DNA of 64,000 nt from Rehmannia glutinosa (GCA_016081115.2 JABTTQ020001498.1:1-64000); one strand, 5' to 3'. Positions 34,638 to 47,327 are shown, numbered from the stretch's first letter. The notes: generated from the sequence alone by a model not told the origin. A program made the numbers and translations.

Positions 34638-35529
34638 CAGAGGCGAATCCAAGTGTGGCTAGAGTCCAGTGCAAATTCCCAAAAAATATATTTGTAGTAT
34701 TATAATTTCTACAATATTCAAAATTAGTCCACCCCAAAATTTAATGCAAAACCCAAGTCCCACCCCAAAATTTAAACTCAATTTAAAATCAAGAATGAAG
34801 GATGTAAAACTTTTGTGTTATCCTAAAATTGATGTTATGTTTAATATATTTGTGACTTTTTTTAGATTATTTTTGTGATCCTTATTTATCATTTGTATAC
34901 GTATCAATTCATTACTTTTAAACTCTACTTACTATTTGTATTGGTAGTTTATTATAATATTTATCTAAGTATCACATATATTAAGAAAACACGTGTTTTA
35001 TTAGTTTAATGGCCTAACGGTCTTAACTAAATTAATTTAACATTTTTGCTTATTGTGTCAATCGTGTCGTACTATGTTTCTCGTATGTTTAGCGTGTCAA
35101 GTTTATGTTTAAATTTTAGGCCGAATAAGATTATTGTGTTGTGTTCGGGCTTGAGCATATCGTGACGAGTTGTTATTTATCGGACCGTCATAATAGATTT
35201 ATCACCCCTATGTGCCATCATTAAGTATGAAATCAAAATGTTATCTATTTTCTTAGTTTTTTTTTAATATTTAATTTTTTTCTTCTTGTTATTTTGTGGC
35301 AAGAAAATAAATAATATTAAGAATAGAATATGCTCATTTGATTGCTAATATAAAAATACCATTGTATTTTTCTCCTATAAAATAGTTTCTAGTTTTTATT
35401 GAGAAATAGTGTAGTCTTGTAATAATTTGTTATATATATATATAATATTTGTTCTATATATAGATAATTTTCCTAGTGAAATTTTTACTTCTTAGCCCAC
35501 CCTACTACTAATTCCTGGATCCGCCACTG
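34638..35529. mobile_element. Non-autonomous hAT element, 892 bp
   Basis: The left terminus CAGAGGCGAATCCAAG pairs with the reverse complement of the right terminus, CAGTGGCGGATCCAGGAATT. The flanks CGTCTACC (34630-34637) and CATCTACC (35530-35537) are an 8-bp duplication with one mismatch. The interior is AT-rich without a transposase. The CAGNGGCGGATCCAG end is a familiar plant hAT MITE terminus. Confidence 0.85.
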
Positions 35530-35537
35530 CATCTACC

Positions 35538-35907
35538 TATTATTATTTATTAAGAAGATTACAAGGAAATAAAGTATTAAAGGTAAAGATTACAACAAAC
35601 TCTTCTTTTTCTGAAAAAAGAAAAATGGATTCCTCTGTATTTATTCAACACACGAGTACAATTTGGATTTCCTATTTATCATATTTCTCATGATATTTCT
35701 TGTTTCAGTACACTTGATAAATATTAATATCGAAATTGGTTTTGAAAATGCCTTCAATATTAGTAAATTCGCGTATTTTTAATTGCAATTATTATTATAT
35801 CTAATCATCAGAATTTCAAGTCTATAACTAAAAAAATTTATATATGTAACGTGATGTTTATACATAATATAATGGGATGCTTGAGAAGAAATATATTTTA
35901 CATCCCA
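35538..35907. other. Spacer, nothing recognised
   Basis: AT-rich, no coding pattern or terminal repeats seen. Confidence 0.5.
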
Positions 35908-35910
35908 TAA

Positions 35911-36478
35911 GAGCATCTCCAGCACTACTACTCTATTTTAGAGTAGTGCTGCACCAAACACCCTCCAACACAGCGCCAAATGCTGCGGCATTTTGGTGTT
36001 TGCTACAGTACCACGCCAAAAATAGCGTGGTACTGTAGCTGCGCTACTTTTTTTTTTTTTTTTTTTTTATTTAATTTGTTATATCTTTATTTAACATTAA
36101 ATATTATTATTAATATTATATTTCAGTTAATCTATTACAAAATAATAGTAAAATTAATGTTATATTAATTTCATTATATTTAACTTTTTTTTAAAATTTG
36201 TTTACTTTAAAAATAATATTAAAATTAAAATTATATTATATTCTATTTTTTTCAATTTGATTAATTTTGAAGATAAAAAAATTAATAATATTATATTAAA
36301 TAGTATTATTTATATAATATTTTTATCAATTATAAAATAATAAAAATAAAAATAAAGGAAAGAATCTTATAGAATATTCTTTTTTAGTGCAGAAAATAGT
36401 GTAGATCAGTTTTGGATTTAAATGTAGACAGTAAAACTCGCACCAAAATAGTGTAAGTCTTTGGAGATGGTAATGGCC
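35911..36478. mobile_element. PIF/Harbinger-like MITE
   Basis: The left end GAGCATCTCCAGCACTACTA and the reverse complement of the right end GGCCATTACCATCTCCAAAG share CATCTCCA, and each is followed inward by a CTATTTT-containing segment. TAA lies on both sides (35908-35910 and 36479-36481), the expected 3-bp duplication. A perfect small hairpin CTACTCTATTTTAGAGTAG lies at 35928-35946. Confidence 0.7.
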
Positions 36479-36481
36479 TAA

Positions 36482-38185
36482 GGGCTATAATTGGAGATAA
36501 CATTTGTCTAAAAAAAATTATAATTTTAAGAAAAAAGCCCAATATAGTTTAGATGTCACTAAGCACCTAGATCCGGTTCTGGAAGGGTAAGGATTATTGG
36601 GCTTACTGCAGCTACATAAGTTAATTTGGGCCAAGAATGGATTTTTCTATTTCTTCAACAACGCTGTTTATAGTGTCAATTATGTATTCACGAACAAGTA
36701 TGGGATCGTGGATGAAATGATAGCGAATAGTGAAAACCTATTTTGTTTGGACTCGTGGGTTTAACACCACGTTCCATAAAATCGCTCTCAAGACATGTGT
36801 AAACTGGTGATGATTTAGCAGGTGTACTCATATTAAACAGCATTCGTATGAGTTCGAGTCGGGAAGATAAACTATTATTATATTTGGAGAGATCGAACAT
36901 ATTTATTCTCTTTACTTAGAAGGATTTTATTCTACGTTAGTAAAATTCCATTACAACACTAGTCAATCCGTGCACATTTCACGATTTACTTTGGTGGTAA
37001 CAATTAGGAGCAAAATTGTTGTCCTCAAGCAAGTTGTAAGTCTGATTTATTAAAAAAGAAATGAACCATCTTTCGACCAAGATAAAGTAAGCAGCAAGAA
37101 TCATGGAGACTATTCTAGGATAGCAGAAGGGGACAGGAAGTCAGCTTGTCCTCGTTGAAGACCTAAGGGGACCCGCTTTTTATTTGCCACTATTTGTTGG
37201 TCACTATGTTGGAATATCGTACCACTTCCAATATAATTTATCATAATTAAATTAGTAGTACAACGATCTTGTTGAATATTATTACACTAGAACCAAATAA
37301 AAATAGAATTATTGCTTGAAACCAGCCGGGTCATGGGCTTTTTAGTTCAAATTAATATTTTCAAACCAAAGAGATCAGAAATCACTTAACGACGTGTTTT
37401 CTGTTCACTAAACGCGTTTTCAGATTTGTAAAGATAATGACGTTTATTTCTATTGATAAACTAACAGAGAGAGAGAGATGAATAATTGGTAAAAAAGTGG
37501 GAATATGGACCACAAATGAATCTCAATTACCATATCAAGCAACAGTAGAATGAAGCACGCGTCTCTGTCCCTCACCCTATCTTCCCTAAAGGTTTCCACA
37601 CCCTACACAGTCTACTCTTCCTTTTGGGTTTTTGGCCTTTTCCCTGTTCACAATTATTATCCTCCAAATATGAAACATTTTTCCTTTTGAATTTCTTCCT
37701 GATAATTTCATGGATAAAAAAAATAAAATTATTAATTTAGGTTATTCATTTATATTAGCTAAATAAGATTGATTTATGGAGAGCAAACCTAGTGTAACTT
37801 ATTACCGATAGGAGATTGGCCCAAATTAAAGAAACTTATTGACCCAGTTATTAATAATGGAACCCAATTTAAAGGCAACAGGTTTGAAGGTCCTATAAAT
37901 TATAATCAATCATACATCTAACACATTAGGTAATAATTCATATGAGAAACTCTATAAATACTCATTCATTCTTTCAAAAGATCTATTCTATTGAATTATT
38001 CCCTCTCTAGTTTTTTTCCTCATTTACTCGTCGATTCAAATGCTTTCAGAGGTTTTGGCTGGGACAACCCAACATTTCTAATGACTTTTGTATTACGTAC
38101 ATGTAGAAGTTTCGTTTTGAAGTAATCTATTTTTCATTGAAACTGAGGTAACTACGTATCAATAGATATATATGTGCTATGGTAC
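36482..38185. other. Intergenic DNA, no gene recognised
   Basis: Mostly AT-rich with single-copy appearance. An open frame on the minus strand (36900-36688) matches nothing I know. TCTATAAATA at 37951-37960 looks like a TATA box. The segment from TGTAACTTATTACC (37793) to CAACCCAACA (about 38075) has the shape of a small solo LTR, but no target duplication supports it. Confidence 0.4.
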
Positions 38186-38255
38186 CACTGTAACAAAAAA
38201 AATGCATTTAGTTGCGTAAAAATTTCACTTAGTGATGCTTATTAGCTTAACAAAG

Positions 38256-38288
<33 letters not shown>

Positions 38289-39056
38289 TGCATATGTTTT
38301 TGAAAACGTCATAAGTTATCTTGTTAAATTTGATGTCACGATAATATTTGTAACGCAAGATCTATATATTGGTCAAACTCATTTCCTGACGCTTATATCA
38401 AATTTTGTTTGATGTTACTTTCTGTCATAATTATAAAGATGATGATACTAAAACCATTGTTAAATTTATGAAGGCTATTAAGTGTCTTTAAAGTCACAAC
38501 GCTTTTTGAAAATTATTGTCATTCAAATTGTGACATTTCTTTTTTGAGGAAACATTTTGACATATTTTACATTTTCGACTTTTGTAAAATTGATTCCAAG
38601 TCAATTATTCATTAATGTTTAATATTTTTAAATTTAATATCTAATGTTTGACTTATTTTTCATATATTTGTTGTTGGTCAATTATACACCACATGATCTC
38701 TACTGATTAACTCTCAATATCATTATCTACACTTTCTTTCAATGTGAGATATATATACTAATTTTTCACGGTGTGACATTTTTAATGAGTACCGTTAATT
38801 TAGTGACACAAATAATAAAAAAGTAAGTAAATTCTGAAATCTTGGCAGCAAATAAAAGAATATGCAAGTGAAATAGAAAGTATCGTCAATTTTATTACTT
38901 TTTTTTATTAAATGTTGTCATTTAATGACACAAAATAAAAAGGCGTAAGTAAATTCTATGAATATTGTGACACTTATAAAAATAATGACACTTCTATCGA
39001 AGTGTCATTATATTGACTAAAGAACTTTCGCTTTTTCAATAAGTGTCACTAATTTT
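38186..39056. mobile_element. Possible CACTA-type element remnant
   Basis: The left border CACTGTAACAAAAAAAATGC has the CACTA-style terminus. The interior holds many GTGACA/TGTCAC words in both orientations (AGTGTCATTATATTGAC, AAGTGTCACTAATTTT), as expected for subterminal transposase-binding repeats. A matching right terminus is not found, so the right limit is a guess. Confidence 0.45.
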
Positions 39057-39068
39057 TATAACTCAAAA

Positions 39069-39622
39069 CTCATGTCAGACGATCTAACGGGTCAAAATCC
39101 AATAGACGGATCCCAAAACCGACCAGATGTTATTTTTGTAATATTAGCAATGACATTTTTGTATTATCTAGCTAGGGACGGGTATTAGCAGACCCACTGA
39201 AAAATATTAGTACTTAGTAGTTCATCTTAAATGTATTAATACAAGTATTAGTTTTGTAATATTGGATAGTAATATATCATCACCAGAGCACTGAAAAGTA
39301 TTAATACATAGTATACTTGAAAATATCAAATAATCCCACTAAAAAGTAGTAGTTTTTTCCATTAAAAGTATTAGTCATTCCTGTAAAATGTTTTAGTAGT
39401 TCCTTTAAAAACATTAGTTCCCCTAAAAGTTTTTTAGTAATTTCCCTGACAAGTATTAGTTTTTCTAATAAAAAATAAATAGTCCAACTGAAAAGTATTA
39501 GTAGGTTTCTAAAAAATATTAGACATTCAACTGGGTCATGGGGCTGAATCGCTGGGTTTGCGGGTTAGCTAGATACGTTAGGTTGGATCTGTCTAACCGT
39601 TAGACCGTCTAATAGGAGACTA
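39069..39622. mobile_element. Mutator-type MITE
   Basis: The left end CAGACGATCTAACGGGTC and the reverse complement of the right end, TTAGACGGTCTAACGGTTAG, form inverted termini of a common plant AGACGGTCT-type MITE. The interior (39190-39540) is a run of degenerate AAAAGTATTAGTAGTTCC-like units, roughly 20-35 bp apart. No clear target duplication. Confidence 0.55.
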
Positions 39623-40569
39623 CTTTTTTTTTGTAGTTTTCAATGTTTCCTAAAAGCGTCAGCAAATGTTTTTTTATAATGAAGCCTTTTGGTATACCAA
39701 ATTATATGCACAACTTGTTCACTTTCGTAGTTAATGCATCAGATTTTCGTTTAAATAAAAGAAGAACAAAGATAATAGTTGACAAACTAAATATATATTT
39801 GGTGGGAGAAAAACAAGATATGATAAAATTCTCGTTTAGATGATCGAGAAAGTCAAGGAACCGTCAACACGTTAATAGGAATTAAAATCACGGGGAAGAC
39901 GAGACCAACAAGAAAAATATTGGAAAATCGCAAACACAGTTATAGAAAATATAGAAATATATAGGGATACATGAAATCATAGTTTAAGAGAGTCTTTCAC
40001 GGGGTATATCATTTGTAAAATTATGCCTCTTTTTTATTATCTTGTCTTTATTGTTATTACTATATTCTGTTCTCTTTTTTCCCTTTGCTTTTCTTCTTCT
40101 TTTTTTTTGGGGGGGTTTTTTTTGGTTGGGGAGGGGGTTGTAATTTACAGAAAACAATAATCAAAAAAAAAAAAAAAAAAAAAAAAAAATTAAAGCTCCT
40201 GCCCAGCATGGTTTCATAAACAAATTAATGCTACTCATGGTCATGGAGCATTAAAAACACATATATACAGTCTTCTTAAAAAAAGAAAAAAGAAAAACAT
40301 ACTTACAGAGATGTACATGGCCAAATTTTGGATGAAGTAGCCCACAAATACAAAATCACAAAGGTGCAACACATTACAACATGTCTTAATCTGTAGTTAT
40401 GTACTGATTGCATTGGATTAGAAGATAGAATACCAACTCCGTACTATGATAATGAAGTATGTCGAGCTCCTATATTTTTCAGTCATAATCACTAGGTTTC
40501 CTAGCTTTAATTAGTTTCATAAATGATTGGTTAATAGTAAATACTATCCTATCCCGAAAAGAAGGTATT
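39623..40569. other. Intergenic DNA with G-run and A-run
   Basis: No gene recognised. G/T-rich tract at 40107-40139 and 27-base A-run at 40163-40189. The A-run could be a retroposed tail, but I found no flanking duplication. Confidence 0.45.
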
Positions 40570-40786
40570 CACTCTATCCCAAATATATAGTCCACTTTGA
40601 TTTTTTACACATATCAAAAAAAAGTATTGAAAATTACAAATATGCTAAATATTTACATGATTTATCCTTATTTAATGAATACTATAAATTATAAAATGTA
40701 TATTAAATACGGTAATAATAGTAAAAGACTGGAAAAAATATTATTAAATATAAAAAGTATATTATATATTTGGGACATAGCGAGTG
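40570..40786. mobile_element. Stowaway-like MITE
   Basis: The left end CACTCTATCCCAAATATATA pairs with the reverse complement of the right end CACTCGCTATGTCCCAAATA. About 217 bp, AT-rich, non-coding. Such ends are of the Tc1/mariner-derived Stowaway type, which duplicates TA. Confidence 0.7.
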
Positions 40787-40933
40787 TTTAATTTGTGCGA
40801 CACATTTGCAACATTTGCAACAAGTGAGGGTATGTATACGTAACAAAGTCAACATAAATCCAGAATGGCCATCCAACCAACCAAATTAATCTTGATCACA
40901 ATTTCAAGTAGTATTAATCAGTCATGGAGTGAG

Positions 40934-41296
40934 AGGATGTTTGACTAAACTTATTTAAAAAAATCTTTATATGTTTATGCATTTTATAAGATGATTTTAA
41001 AGCTTACAATTAAGATATTATATCTTATTTCAAAAATTAGTTATTGAAGTGTTTGAATAAAATAAGATAATGAAAGTTCATTAATGTAAATAAAATAGTC
41101 AGAATGTTGAAAAAAGTGGGATCTTCTAACTTTTTTTTAACACAGTTTATAAGCTCATAAATAGTTTTTCTCAAGGATCTTATAAGTTTTTGAAAAGAAA
41201 AACTTACCAAACAAATTTTAAGAACTTATAAGCTCTCAAATAACTTATCATAAGATGTTTTAAAGAGCTTATAAGCTCCGTCAAACAAGTCCTTAG
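40934..41296. mobile_element. MITE with degenerate inverted ends
   Basis: GAGGATGTTTGACTAAACTT at the left matches the reverse complement of the right, AAGGACTTGTTTGACGGAGC, followed on both sides by TTAT. The interior repeats CTTATAAG-type words. About 363 bp and non-coding. Superfamily unclear, probably hAT or Harbinger. Confidence 0.55.
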
Positions 41297-42784
41297 AATT
41301 AAACAATTTATTCCCCTATTGTATGCCAAAATACCAACAATAACGTTGAAACCCTACTTATTAATTCATCACCATCCCAATTTGAGCACCATGAAAGCAT
41401 ATTCAACACAGCTACACACACATATATGAAGTGATAGCAAAAACAAGAAGTGAAGAAGTATGCAAGCCTTCCTTTTAGGACTGAAATGTCATTGTCTCCA
41501 ACTTTCCTAAGGTACACAGATTTCGTATCTTGGGAAAGTTTCTAACTTTTATTTTTATTATTTTTTATTTATTTGGTTTTGGTACACATGCTTATATCTA
41601 GCAACCTACAGAAAAGGGCCTTTAATCTTTACCATATCATATGTACCTTATTGTAGAGCAACATTTTTAGATCCATGTCCAATTATATGATATATGCACC
41701 ACATGGTTACATATACTTAGAGAAATATTGAACATCGATCACAGCTTCCAATCCTTTCTCTGAGTCACATCCATGCCTGTCAATTTCCACTCTTAATTCC
41801 AATACCTTTCTTCCTCTGGCTTCCCATTTTCTTTTTTCTTTCTTCATTCTTTTTCTTTTGTGTGTGCTTAGCTAGCACATTCGATTACCCGTAGCCCTAT
41901 TTTTTCCCCAGTCAAAACATATAATTTTTTCTAAAGCAAATTTTGTGTGTCTACAAAATATTTCTTTTTCAATTTGGAGTGTGCCTTGGACCAGAGGAGC
42001 ATCTGCCTAGATCTACCCATAGTGTGTAGGGTTGTTTATGAAGCATGAGATGTACAATGTTTTTATGGGTGACGGTGTGATTTGAACTCATAACTTTTTG
42101 TTTGGCAGTCACGTGTGCACGTGTCATTCATCCCATGCAATGGAAGAAGAGTGGAACAAAAAATCTCAATCCGATGATATATGGACATCATTTGCACTAA
42201 TTATTGGGACATGAATGAGGAATCATGAAGTGGAATTTGCAAATGCATGGAAGACTAGCAGTACTGGACCGCCAGCACCCCCTTTTCTTTTCACTGAGTC
42301 AGAAAAGAAAAATCTGCAAAAATCAAATAATGTAGCAAAACCTAGAAAACGACTTTAGGTCTAAACCTAATTACCATTTTCTCCAAAATTTTATGCTGGC
42401 AAGAAAACTTCAAAAACCAACAAGAAAGCCAAGCCAAATTAAGGAAGAAAAATAAAGAAAAGAAAACAAAAACAAATGATGAAATGACATGTATGATGTA
42501 TGGTGTATAATACATGCAGAATACACACATCCACATGTTGCACAAATTACCTAAACAAATACTTCAATCAACCAATCAAATTAAGGCACTGAGAAAAAAG
42601 GCCGGTTATCGATAAGACCAACAATATTAATATATGATTAATTAAGTTAACAAATGCGCAAAATCATAATTGAAATTCGAAAACAAATAATCAACCACAC
42701 ATCCCAATGCCTTTCTTCTTACACCGTGTTTGGCAGACCTCATTCCTTAACAATAACCAAAAAAAGAGTAGCAAATCAAACTTG
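41297..42784. other. Region downstream of the SRS gene
   Basis: AT-rich with no gene recognised. The part just below 42785 would hold the 3' UTR of the minus-strand SRS gene. No clear polyadenylation signal could be fixed. Confidence 0.45.
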
Positions 42785-44230
42785 CTAAGGTCTTGGTGGT
42801 AGGAAGAATTGCGTACCCGCCATAAATCCGCTTAGCTGAGGAGAATAAATGGAAGGGTCATACATCGTGACATTCAGGTTACTAGAGGTGGCGCCGCCGC
42901 TGCCGCTGCCGGCAATGAGATCAAGTGGCTGCTGTTGTGATCCTCCGCTGCCACTACCACCACCGGGAAACTGGCTTTCTGGGCCTTGATCGTAGAGAAT
43001 ACCTTTGAAAACATGCCCACCAATGTTGACGGCAGTTTGATAAGCAAATTGCTCATCGGCGTCATCGATTGCGCTCACTCTCACGCACCGAAAAACCGCC
43101 GGAGAATTCAGTTCTGGCGGAAAATGTCCCAACTCAAACCCTAGTCACCATCCAATTAAGACATTGATCATAGAAATAAAATAAAATAAAAAAACTTCAA
43201 TGAAGAAAAAAATTGAAAAAAAAAACTTAAATTCACGAACTTCCTTAATAAGATAATATCATAATTGTACGAGCAAATGGTAATTATAGCACCCTAAACC
43301 CCTATTTAGGTCCAGTGCACCACTCTAATACTCTATTCGTTTGAATATAACATTTTCGTTTAATAAAATATTTAGAGAAACAAAATAAGATATTAAAAAA
43401 GCCTTATTTTTTCTGGTTAAAGTCTGATTTTTAATCCTACGCTTCCGATAGCTTTTCATGATATACAACATAAGATCAATAGCCATCTTTGTTATGGGTC
43501 TAGGACAATTAATAAGTGTACTCAATTCAATTTACATTATTTTCATGCCGTTTATTGAATTTATGGAGCATTATTAGGCGAGTTTCTTGAATGCAATTTT
43601 TTTTTTATTTTATACCAATATTTCAAGAATTCAAACTCAAAATTCTTTGTTTATATATCAAACTAAGTTGAAATACTAGTAGTACGTGCAAGCTAGAGTA
43701 CTAGGTAGAACGTTCCTACCTCCACCGCTTCCTCCGGCGCCGGAAATATTATCTCTGAGGCGTTTAGGGTTTTCACCTGATCTAGTTTGATTATCTTGTT
43801 GCAACTGGTACTGTTGTCTCTCGCGGCGTTTAGCGGCCGGTATCCACGTGCTCCTCACGTGAGTCTGACATGGCAAGCCCCGGCTCTTACAGCAAGTCCT
43901 GCACCTCATATGCACGCAGTCTTTCTTAGCTTGGTTCCCGCAATCCTGACAGCTCAATCCGTCGTCGTTTCCAGTACTACTTCTTCCTCCTCCTCCCTGG
44001 CTCATCACCCTAAACCCTAATAATTCCTCTGATCTGCTACTCGGCCCGACAGTAAAGCCCGCATCTGGAACATTGTGCTGCTGCTGTTGAGACTGATGAA
44101 CAAGTCTTTGTTGGTGAAATTGGTATTGCTGCTGCCATAATTCGAAGCCCCTATAATTAATATTAGTTTCTGGTTGATGATTATCTTGTTCTTGGTCGTC
44201 TTTACCGCTTAGTGAGAAAAACCCAGACAT
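42785..44230 (-). CDS. SRS: SHI/STY-family (SRS) zinc-finger transcription factor, two exons
   Basis: Exon 1 is 44230-43720 and exon 2 43140-42785, joined over a 579-bp intron (GTAGGA donor, CTAG acceptor), giving 288 residues. MSGFFSLSGKD is the usual family start. A Gln-rich stretch follows. The RING-like finger begins CQDCGNQAKKDCVHMRCRTC and continues CCKSRGLPCQTHVRSTW with the basic AAKRRERQ. Exon 2 starts FELGHFPPEL, then SPAVFRCVRV, and has the IGGH domain (VNIGGHVFKGILYDQG) for dimerisation, then Gly/Ser-rich and Gln-rich segments. Family members bind DNA and promote auxin synthesis (YUCCA genes) and shoot, gynoecium or root development. A second in-frame donor at 43704 would add five to six residues. 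It looks intact and is the only convincing host gene here. Confidence 0.93.
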
Positions 44231-44231
44231 T

Positions 44232-44520
44232 TTTTAACCCTAGAAGCTAAGTGCAAGCTCACTTTTGAGATAAAATCCATAGCAAACAGAAAAAAGGACC
44301 TAAGGGAGATAGGGGTAACTATCAAGTACTACTAGTTTTACCGAGATCCAACCCACTGTGTGTTTGTGTGTGTTTAACACTACTGTAAAAACTAGTCTTA
44401 AATTATAAGAAGAAGTGTGTCTATATATGTGTGTGTATTTTGTAGGTGGAGAGAGAGAGAGAGAGAGATTTTTGGGGGTTTGTTCTGAGTTGCAGCTTTT
44501 TTTCGCTATCAAAATTTAGG
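44232..44520 (-). promoter_or_regulatory. 5' leader of the SRS gene with CT-rich tract
   Basis: On the minus strand a (CT)n tract (44451-44469) lies about 220 bp upstream of the ATG, typical of pyrimidine-rich plant 5' UTR or core promoter sequence. Further CT-rich sequence occurs at 44661-44700. A transcription start cannot be fixed by eye. Confidence 0.45.
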
Positions 44521-45233
44521 AATTTTTTAGTTTAAGGGAAAGGAATGGAGAGAGATAAGTTGAATTGAATGGTTTTGTGATGCATTAAAGTCCGCGGCTC
44601 TGCAAACGCCGCCATCAAACCATCCCCTCTGCAACCTCAATTTAAGACCCCACAGTATTATTTTCTCTCTCACACAAAACAAAACACACGCTCTCACACA
44701 AATGTAGTAGTCACTGGTCAGTGTTAATTACTAGGGATTTGGGAGTGTCATTCGCACTGCGGATGTCAATGGTTTGGGTACGATCCAACCCAACTTGGAT
44801 CTGCCTTATTTGGGACGGGTCTTGGATAAATAAATGGATATCCATTATTATACCCTGGCGAGTATGAATTGGATAATCAGTTTAGTAGGATTCAACCCGT
44901 ATAATTAATATATGTATATATAGTGTATATTAGGATTTTGTGTTTCTTTTATTGATAATAAAACCTTTTTCTTAGTATTTATATTGTGTTTATTTTGGTC
45001 ATCTCGAGTCCAGCTAGATCCGAGGAAGGCGAGTCTAGGTCCATTACAACCTTAATAGGGTTGGTCATCTCGAGTCCAGCTAGATCCGGCTCAGGGCTAG
45101 CCATCCCTAATTGGGATTGGTTTATTTGTTTGAGCAACATTTTTTTATTGATTTTTATAATGCTACCCGCAATCACTATTCTTAGAATACGCAACTGAGC
45201 TAGCTTAGTAAATCTCAAACTCAATAAATTAGC
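44521..45233. other. Upstream region of SRS with a 26-bp direct repeat
   Basis: GGTCATCTCGAGTCCAGCTA plus GATCCG occurs twice, about 65 bp apart (44997 and 45062). GGATGTCAATGGTTTGGGTA at about 44760 resembles one end of a hAT MITE without a partner. No gene seen. Confidence 0.5.
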
Positions 45234-45482
45234 TAGAGATGTCCACCCAGAAAAGCCCAAGCCCAACGGGCCAATTCATTAAATCGGGTTGAGTTGGGCT
45301 GACACAAATTTTCATTGGGCCAAATGTTTGTGGCCCAACACGTGTCTTTTAGGTCTGATCATTCGGACCTATTGATCTTCGAGCCATTTGTGTCGGACAT
45401 TTAAAATTGGAGCACAACCTAATTCCCTAAATGCGGTCTGGTTGGGCTGGGCCATCGGGGCGGGCCAATTTTGTCAGCTCTA
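45234..45482. mobile_element. Short hAT-type MITE
   Basis: The left end TAGAGATGTCCACCCAGAAA and the reverse complement of the right end TAGAGCTGACAAAATTGGCC match the termini of the element at 21139-27207. Inner GGGCCAA/TTGGCCC words also match. The 8-bp flanks agree at only five positions. Confidence 0.65.
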
Positions 45483-46392
45483 ACCGTAGCCTATAAATCA
45501 TTCTAAATGGATAAACTCTACTAGACAAGCCTTATTCGTCAGACTCAATCAACCAAATAATGCAGAGTTTGAGGTTCGAATTGAATATCCGTTTGAGTCT
45601 TGTCACTTATATAACTTCTCAGCACAAGCTCGTGGATATCATTCCTCTTAGTTCGAATCCAATTGATCCTATACATTTGACTGGCAAACTGATGTTGCTT
45701 TTCCGAGCAGATCACCCAAGTCAACTGAGTTGACCAAATCATCTCCCCGAGAGGGAAGTCTTTGAGTCAGTCCTCTTCTAGAGGGGGAAGTCTTCTCGCG
45801 TTCTGCTCCTGAAATTGCTAACTCCTTCGATTGGGAATTTGCATGCACACACGCGCAAACGTTAGAGGGCCTCGGGAGTTGTCCTAGGGAGGCCCCTCCG
45901 ATGCTCAAGTCAGCATGGTGAACGAGAGAGAATTAAGACAGTAAACAAATACTGAATGCATAGAGAATAATTAATTATGAGTTAATTACTTATTGTTAAT
46001 CGCGGGAACATTTTTATACCTGGGAGATGGACACCATGTGCCGTGTAGGAAAATTTGGCCTATGAGCCAGTCCACGTAGGAGATAACGACCGCTTGTGTC
46101 AAAACCCGGACTCTTTTGGCCGATTTAATTATCAAAGAGCCAGTAGACAATTAATATTAAATAAACAAAATATAAAATAAATTATATTTAATTAAATTAT
46201 GAAATACTGTTTTTGTCCCAATATTACTAACCTTTCGGCCTCAAGAAGAACAACCCACGCCACTAGGTCATTATGTTATTAGGAGCTTGAGTGGAAAATT
46301 TTATTCCGATGCTGTTCTATTTTCCATCTTTATAATACATAAAAAAAAATATGAATTCAAAATACAAAATAAAATGGAAAAGAAAATCACTT
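45483..46392. other. Intergenic DNA, nothing recognised
   Basis: Moderate GC at 45560-45910 without a sustained open frame. It could be a retroelement fragment, but no diagnostic motif is visible. Confidence 0.4.
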
Positions 46393-46944
46393 GGGGCCCA
46401 TTTGGATAGAGAGATTTAAAATTCCATGAGATTTCAAATGAATGGATTTTAAAGTCATTGGATTTGAAATCCATCGCTTGTTTGGATGATGTGGATTTGT
46501 GTAAGAATTTCAAATCCATCGTAAGTTTTGATAAAAAAAAATTAAAAGCTCTATTTATTTTCTTAATTGATATGAAATAAATAAAAATAAAAGATATAAT
46601 CTTATTATTTTGTATGTAGTGTGTGTAAATGTGTGTAATGTGTGTAAATGTGTGCAATGTGTGTAAGTGTGTGCAGTATGTGTAAATGTGTGCGGTGTGT
46701 GTAAATGTGTGCAATGTGTGTAAATGTGTGAATATGCAAGTGAGCATAAAGGGGAAAAAAGAATGGATTTCAAATGACTAGGTTTTGGTAGGGATTTGAA
46801 ATCTTTTGAAAATGAACTAAAGTTAAAGAGGGATTTGAAATCCATTGATTTGGATTTATATGCCAAACAGGGGTGTGGATTTAGCTAAGGATTTCAAATC
46901 CCTCCTCCCAAATCCTCCCCCAAATCCCCCCATCCAAATGCACC
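46393..46944. mobile_element. MITE with inverted ends and internal TG-rich minisatellite
   Basis: The left end GGGGCCCATTTGGATAGAGA and the reverse complement of the right end GGTGCATTTGGATGGGGGGA form the termini. GATTTGAAATCC-type words recur throughout. The interior has about six units of TGTGTAAATGTGTGCAA-like repeats (46617-46735). Confidence 0.65.
46617..46735 (+). repeat. TG-rich minisatellite
   Basis: Degenerate 18-20-bp units of GTGTGTAAATGTGTGCAATG. The THLHTLHTFTH-like open frames on the minus strand are an artefact of this array. Confidence 0.9.
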
Positions 46945-47327
46945 ATTGCAGTTTAGGTTTGATATATTAAAAAAAACAAAAAAAGAAACATGCATCACCA
47001 AGAAAGTGAATCCCAGCCCTTTGCACGGTGATGGACGGCTCAATTAAGCCCACGTTGCATTAGGACCAGCTTTTGATCATTATTCGTCCTTGCACCGGAA
47101 AACATGTTCTGCTTTTTTCTTTTTATGACATTTTACTACTTCTATAGTCTATTATTTGGATTTGATCTTTCGTCTCATATTATTTCTAAATCCATATTAC
47201 ATGTATGGTGGATTGGTGGTGAAACTAAAAGGTTCAATTTTTTTTAAAAGTAAATATAATTATATTGTGATCCATTTTTGGAAATTTTACAAATGAATAT
47301 AGTTTAATTTATGGAAATCGGATAGTG
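46945..47327. other. Spacer, nothing recognised
   Basis: AT-rich spacer between two MITEs without coding pattern. Confidence 0.5.

Noticed and set aside
37793..38075. Possible small solo LTR (TGTAAC...CCAACA) with a TATA-like TCTATAAATA
   Set aside because: No flanking duplication, no second copy in the window and no primer site.
40163..40189. Poly(A) tail of a retroposed gene
   Set aside because: No coding similarity upstream and no target duplication.
42060..42110. tRNA-derived SINE (B-box-like GATTTGAACTC)
   Set aside because: No A box at the right spacing, no tail and no target duplication.
43787..44020. Plus-strand open frame over the SRS first exon
   Set aside because: It is an antisense shadow of the GC-rich SRS coding sequence.
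46301..46866. Open frames with repeated THLHTLHTFTH residues
   Set aside because: They are translations of a TG-rich minisatellite in a MITE, not genes.
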